From CAG-826 sp964546565 (GTDB lineage: Bacteria; Bacillota_I; Bacilli_A; RFN20; CAG-826), in NCBI GenBank assembly GCA_964546565.1, contig CAZJKC010000050.1, positions 1 through 10,561 of the forward strand: a DNA stretch of 10,561 nt, in the 5' to 3' direction. The position numbers and the translations under genes were made by a program. The notes under the pieces were generated by a model. That model ran no database searches, was not told the DNA's origin, and was given only the letters and a program-made list of their open reading frames with translations. Below are positions 7,211-10,561 of the stretch, one piece after another. Position 1 is the stretch's first letter. Every line of letters starts with the position of its first letter.

Positions 7211-7267
7211 ATTCTATCGGCTTATATCTATCAAAAAAACGATTTTATATATGCAAAAATGTAAACA

Positions 7268-7326
7268 ATAGTTTTATCTATAAATATCTAGATTTTATTG
7301 AACATTTAGAGATTAACAGTTATAAT
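7268..7326 (+). promoter_or_regulatory. Promoter of the AAA_14/DUF4143 ATPase gene
   Basis: TTGAAC (7298-7303), a 17-nt spacer and a perfect TATAAT (7321-7326) form a strong sigma-A promoter. Upstream lies the small palindrome ATCTAGAT, shared with the duplicate at 5792-5850. Retention of both the spacing and the palindrome in the copy supports a real promoter region. Confidence 0.7.
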
Positions 7327-7331
7327 ATTAT

Positions 7332-7364
7332 CGAGAAAAATAAAATCGTACTTTAAAAATCTCG
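7332..7364 (+). promoter_or_regulatory. Leader hairpin next to the ATPase ribosome binding site
   Basis: CGAGA (7332-7336) can pair with TCTCG (7360-7364), and its right arm shares a base with GGAGG (7364-7368). The duplicate leader has the same feature as a 6-bp stem (5851-5856/5876-5881) with a shorter loop. Preservation of the arms despite loop indels suggests a weak translational control element. Confidence 0.35.
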
Positions 7365-7376
7365 GAGGTTACAAAT

Positions 7377-8603
7377 ATGAAATATATCAATAGAACTATG
7401 GAAAAACAAATTCTTAATGCCTCAAAGTCTTATCCGATTATTATGGTATGTGGACAAAGGCAAGTAGGAAAATCGACTATGCTCAATCATATCAAAGGAT
7501 CGAATATGAAATATGTTAGTTTTGATGATAGAAATGCTAGAAGACTAGCGCATGAGGATCCCGATTTATTTTTTGAAACTTATGGATATCCACTTATTAT
7601 TGATGAGTTTCAAAAAGAACCATCTATTTTAGAAAAAATAAAAGATATCGTAGATAAAATGTCATATGAAGGAAAAGATAATAACGGCTTGTTTTGGTTG
7701 ACCGGCTCTCAAAAGTTTAAAATGATGAAAAATATTACCGAATCTCTTGCCGGTAGAGTGGCAATATTTGAATTGTCCGGATTATCACAATCGGAAATAG
7801 ATGGGAAAGAAGGATCTTTATTTAATCCTGATATTGATTGTTTAAAAGAAAAAAAATTCACTCCATATGATTTAAAGGAATTATATAAAAGGATATTTAA
7901 TGGGGGAATGCCTAAAATAATAACGACAGATATTGATAGAGATAAATATTACAGTGACTATATAAACACTTATTTAGAACGTGATATTCATCAATTAGAA
8001 CAAGTCGGTAAATTAAATGAGTTTTATGATTTTTTAGTATATATAGCAGCAAGAACAGCTCAAGAATTACATTATGATGAAATAGCTAAATCGATAGGTA
8101 TCTCCTCGCCAACTGCCAAATCATGGATTACGATTCTAGAACGCTCCGGTATTATCTTTCTATTGCATCCATATCATAACAATATAACCAATCGCTTAGT
8201 TAAAATACCAAAAATGTATTTCATGGACACTGGTTTAGCGGCTTATTTATGTAGATGGCCTAATGCTGAGACTTTATCTAACGGGCATATGGATGGTGCT
8301 TTTTTAGAAACATATGTCGTGACAGAAATTGTTAAAACTTATTATAATGCCGGTAAACCAGTCAATAATTTGTATTATTATCGAGACATAGATAAAAAAG
8401 AAATTGATTTATTAATCGTTGATGCGACCGACATTTACCCTATTGAAATAAAAAAGAATAAAGTGCCAAATCATCCAAACAAGAATTTTACCGTATTAAA
8501 TAAGTTTGGATTAAATATTAAACCTGGTTTAATATTTTGTTTAACTGATAACTTAATTCCCTATAATAGACAATGTTGGTATTGTCCGATATCTATTATT
8601 TAA
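7377..8603 (+). CDS. AAA_14/DUF4143 family P-loop ATPase
   Basis: This 408-aa protein belongs to the large archaeal/bacterial ATPase family with an N-terminal AAA_14 domain and a C-terminal DUF4143 domain. Its cellular role is not established. Visible motifs are Walker A GQRQVGKST (26-34), Walker B LIIDEF (73-78) and the sensor-like WLTGSQK (107-113). An arginine sits in AGR (125-127). A winged-helix-like middle section follows (around SIGISSPTAKSWITILERSG), then YFMDTGLAAYL. Near the end, EID (342-344) followed by PIEIKK (355-360) gives a D-x12-E-x-K pattern like PD-(D/E)xK nuclease folds. GGAGG lies 8 nt before the ATG. It is a single-gene unit with its own promoter, next to a decayed tandem copy. 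Such proteins are often multicopy and may exchange between loci. Confidence 0.9.
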   Translation: MKYINRTMEKQILNASKSYPIIMVCGQRQVGKSTMLNHIKGSNMKYVSFDDRNARRLAHEDPDLFFETYGYPLIIDEFQKEPSILEKIKDIVDKMSYEGKDNNGLFWLTGSQKFKMMKNITESLAGRVAIFELSGLSQSEIDGKEGSLFNPDIDCLKEKKFTPYDLKELYKRIFNGGMPKIITTDIDRDKYYSDYINTYLERDIHQLEQVGKLNEFYDFLVYIAARTAQELHYDEIAKSIGISSPTAKSWITILERSGIIFLLHPYHNNITNRLVKIPKMYFMDTGLAAYLCRWPNAETLSNGHMDGAFLETYVVTEIVKTYYNAGKPVNNLYYYRDIDKKEIDLLIVDATDIYPIEIKKNKVPNHPNKNFTVLNKFGLNIKPGLIFCLTDNLIPYNRQCWYCPISII

Positions 8604-8640
8604 TTAAAACTTTCTCAATGAATTGTACTATAGAAGAGTG
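8596..8640 (+). repeat. 45-bp direct repeat, downstream copy (ATPase 3' end)
   Basis: Identical to 7166-7210 over 45 bases. It covers the last two codons and stop of the ATPase gene and 37 bp beyond. Outside the block the two copies share only partial similarity up to about 8700, so identity is sharply limited to these 45 bp. Confidence 0.85.
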
Positions 8641-8720
8641 CTTTTATCGGTTTATTGCTACAATTATTTGCTTTTATACATACAAAAATATAAATAATAA
8701 AAGTAATTAGCACTTACATT

Positions 8721-8736
8721 ATCATTTATAAATGAT
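8721..8736. other. 16-bp palindrome between convergent genes
   Basis: ATCATTTATAAATGAT is a perfect palindrome 15 nt past the nptA stop codon. GCAC (8710-8713) and GTGC (8737-8740) can add an outer, bulged stem. It could slow or end transcription from nptA, but no T-run follows on either strand, so a terminator call is weak. Confidence 0.3.
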
Positions 8737-8751
8737 GTGCACTTTTAATAT

Positions 8752-10509
8752 TTACTCGCTTATCAAAGAAAACTTTTTGCTATATTCTTCATACTTATTT
8801 TTAAAATAGTCATTGTCTTCTTGACGCACCATATGAAGATACTCATGCGTATCAAAAGATCCATTAGCGGATTCAATAACCGCCACAGCAATATTAGAAC
8901 AATGGTCCGATACTCGTGAAAAACAAGTTAAAATATCACTTAAGTATATTCCTAATTTCATCGTACATTCACCATCTTGAAGACGTGATATATGATTATG
9001 TCTTATTTGATATATTAAATTATCAATAACTTGTTCTAAAGGCTCCACATTTTTCGCTTCATTCACATTATTTTCATAAAAAGATTTTTTAGTAATGCTT
9101 AATATTTCTTTAATAGCTTCCGATACTTTACTAAGTTCAAAATAAGCTTCACTAGAAAAACTACTGCCACTTTTTTTCATTTCTTTAGCCACATTTATTA
9201 ATGTAATAGCGTGGTCACCTATTCTTTCAAAATCATCTATGGTATGTAATATTTTAGCGCTTGTCTTAGCGTTATCATTAGACATTGCTACTTTTGATAA
9301 TTTCATCATATAAGTTCCCAAACAATCTTGATACTCATCTAACTTCATTTCATCTTCTTTTATCTTATGAGCCTTTTTATCATCATAATCAATAATAAGT
9401 TCCATCGCCGTCATGAATGATTGTGAAGACAAATGGCACATATCTTCAACGGCTTTAAAAGCATTTTGAATAGCTACTGTCGGCACTTTAATCAATCGTT
9501 CATCAAGTTTAATGATTTCTTTCTTTGCAGTTTCTTCATTTGGTATTAATTTATTAGCAATCTTTTCAAGATATTTCGAGAATGGTAAAAGAATGGCCGT
9601 CGTTACCACATTAAATATACTATGCACGATAGCGATCATAAAGGGTGTTATTTGATAATCAACAAAAGCCCAATCAAAAATTAAATCACCAAGACAAAAA
9701 GGTATTAAACAGATGAGCGTTCCAAAAATATTAAACATTAAATGCACAAGGGATACTTTTTTCGCATTTTTACTAACACCAATACTTGATAATAAAGCCG
9801 TCACACATGTCCCAATATTTTGCCCCATAATCAAAGGTATCGCCATGCCATATGTCACGCCACCGGTCAATGATAAGGCTTGTAATATGGCCACCGAGGC
9901 TGCTGAACTTTGAATAATTCCTGTAAATAGAGCCCCGACAAGAACAGCGATAAGTGGATTTTTAAAAGCTACTAAAAGATTAGAAAATTCATCCATTTCC
10001 GCTAACGGAGCCATCGCTGTAGACATCGTATTCATACCAAACATCAATACCGCGAATCCTAGTAATATTTGTCCAATATTATTAGTTTTTTCTTTTTTAG
10101 ATACCATCATTAAAATAATACCCACTAAAGCAAATATTGGTGTAAATCCTTCGGGCGTCAATAAACGAATAAAAAATGAATCACTTTCAATTCCTGATAA
10201 ACTTAAAATCCAAGCCGTCAATGTTGTACCAATATTGGACCCCATCATAACACCTATCGTTTGACCGAATTCCAAAATGCCTGAATTCACTAATCCCACA
10301 AGCATAACCGTTACTGCGGAAGAAGATTGCACAGCAACCGTAAGTCCAATGCCAAATAACATACTTAAAAATTTACTTTTTGTAAACTTTTTTAAACTAT
10401 GATTTAATTTACCGCTTGAAATGCTCTCTAATCCATTAGACATTACTTTCATACCATATAAAAAGAAGGCTAATCCACCAAGAAGTGCTAAAAAAGAAAA
10501 AAAGTCCAT
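8752..10509 (-). CDS. Na+/phosphate cotransporter NptA with C-terminal PhoU-like domain
   Basis: The 585-aa membrane protein belongs to the Na/Pi cotransporter II-related family and probably moves phosphate with sodium across the cytoplasmic membrane. The first half holds two inverted transport repeats, each with the hallmark QSS motif: QSSSA at 61-65 and QSSAA at 200-204. GSNIGTTLTA (about 90-99) and GQNIGTCVTA mark the paired substrate loops. About eight or nine hydrophobic segments are visible before residue 320. From about 335 on the chain is soluble and helical, with two PhoU-like units containing acidic E/D-rich helices (for example ILHTIDDFERIGDHAITLIN and CFSRVSDHCSNIAV). PhoU-like tails are known to sense or gate phosphate and metals. 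A GAGAGG ribosome binding site precedes the ATG. It stands alone and is convergent with the ATPase gene. No pst or pho genes are in the window. Confidence 0.93.
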   Translation of the reverse strand: MDFFSFLALLGGLAFFLYGMKVMSNGLESISSGKLNHSLKKFTKSKFLSMLFGIGLTVAVQSSSAVTVMLVGLVNSGILEFGQTIGVMMGSNIGTTLTAWILSLSGIESDSFFIRLLTPEGFTPIFALVGIILMMVSKKEKTNNIGQILLGFAVLMFGMNTMSTAMAPLAEMDEFSNLLVAFKNPLIAVLVGALFTGIIQSSAASVAILQALSLTGGVTYGMAIPLIMGQNIGTCVTALLSSIGVSKNAKKVSLVHLMFNIFGTLICLIPFCLGDLIFDWAFVDYQITPFMIAIVHSIFNVVTTAILLPFSKYLEKIANKLIPNEETAKKEIIKLDERLIKVPTVAIQNAFKAVEDMCHLSSQSFMTAMELIIDYDDKKAHKIKEDEMKLDEYQDCLGTYMMKLSKVAMSNDNAKTSAKILHTIDDFERIGDHAITLINVAKEMKKSGSSFSSEAYFELSKVSEAIKEILSITKKSFYENNVNEAKNVEPLEQVIDNLIYQIRHNHISRLQDGECTMKLGIYLSDILTCFSRVSDHCSNIAVAVIESANGSFDTHEYLHMVRQEDNDYFKNKYEEYSKKFSLISE

Positions 10510-10561
10510 ATTGAATACCTCTCAATAATATAATTAAATATGTGTTTGAATAAAAAAACAA

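Noticed and set aside
5787..8700. CRISPR-like or phage-satellite array based on the repeated blocks
   Set aside because: There are only two copies each of two long repeats about 1.4 kb apart, with no spacer periodicity, cas, integrase or phage genes.
8721..8744. Bidirectional Rho-independent terminator between the ATPase and nptA
   Set aside because: The palindrome is perfect, but it is A/T-only in the core and lacks a T-run on both strands; kept only as a palindrome.

Overview
The window looks like a chromosomal segment of a low-GC Gram-positive-type bacterium (Bacilli/Erysipelotrichia- or Mollicutes-related, probably an uncultured gut lineage). The reasons are the AT-rich sequence, strong AGGAGG-type ribosome binding sites, a glmM-glmS pair, a type III glutamine synthetase and an NptA-PhoU phosphate transporter. 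All genes read through with the standard bacterial code, and UGA serves as a real stop in abiEi. A 100-N gap flanked by an exact 55-bp repeat marks this as an assembled scaffold, probably from a metagenome.

Region 1 (1-5776) is a metabolic operon on the + strand. It starts with a gene-free leader holding a good promoter (276-304) and an 18-bp perfect palindrome at the predicted transcription start. Then come glmM (phosphoglucosamine mutase), glmS (glutamine:fructose-6-phosphate aminotransferase) and glnN (type III glutamine synthetase), spaced 17 bp apart, and a Rho-independent terminator. GlnN makes glutamine, GlmS uses it to make glucosamine-6-phosphate, and GlmM isomerises that product towards UDP-GlcNAc and peptidoglycan. 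glnN appears split only because of the gap. Collapsing the duplicated 55 bp and the Ns restores one 691-codon frame.

Region 2 (about 5790-8700) is an accessory island. It contains one intact AAA_14/DUF4143 ATPase gene (7377-8603). Its promoter and leader are repeated at 5792, where they drive only a dead 18-codon stub. Its 3' end and trailer are repeated at 7166. Together these repeats outline a second, destroyed ATPase unit lying in tandem. The body of that ghost unit is occupied on the - strand by an AbiE-type toxin-antitoxin remnant and a possible transposase 3' fragment. The antitoxin abiEi is intact and has a candidate operator. The toxin abiEii has lost its nucleotidyltransferase core by an in-frame deletion. 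The abiE part is visibly GC-richer than its surroundings, which suggests transfer.

Region 3 (8752-10509, - strand) is a complete Na+/phosphate cotransporter with a C-terminal PhoU-like domain, convergent with the ATPase gene.

No tRNA, rRNA, CRISPR array or complete insertion sequence was seen. The most unusual object is the nested island, not a clearly new system.
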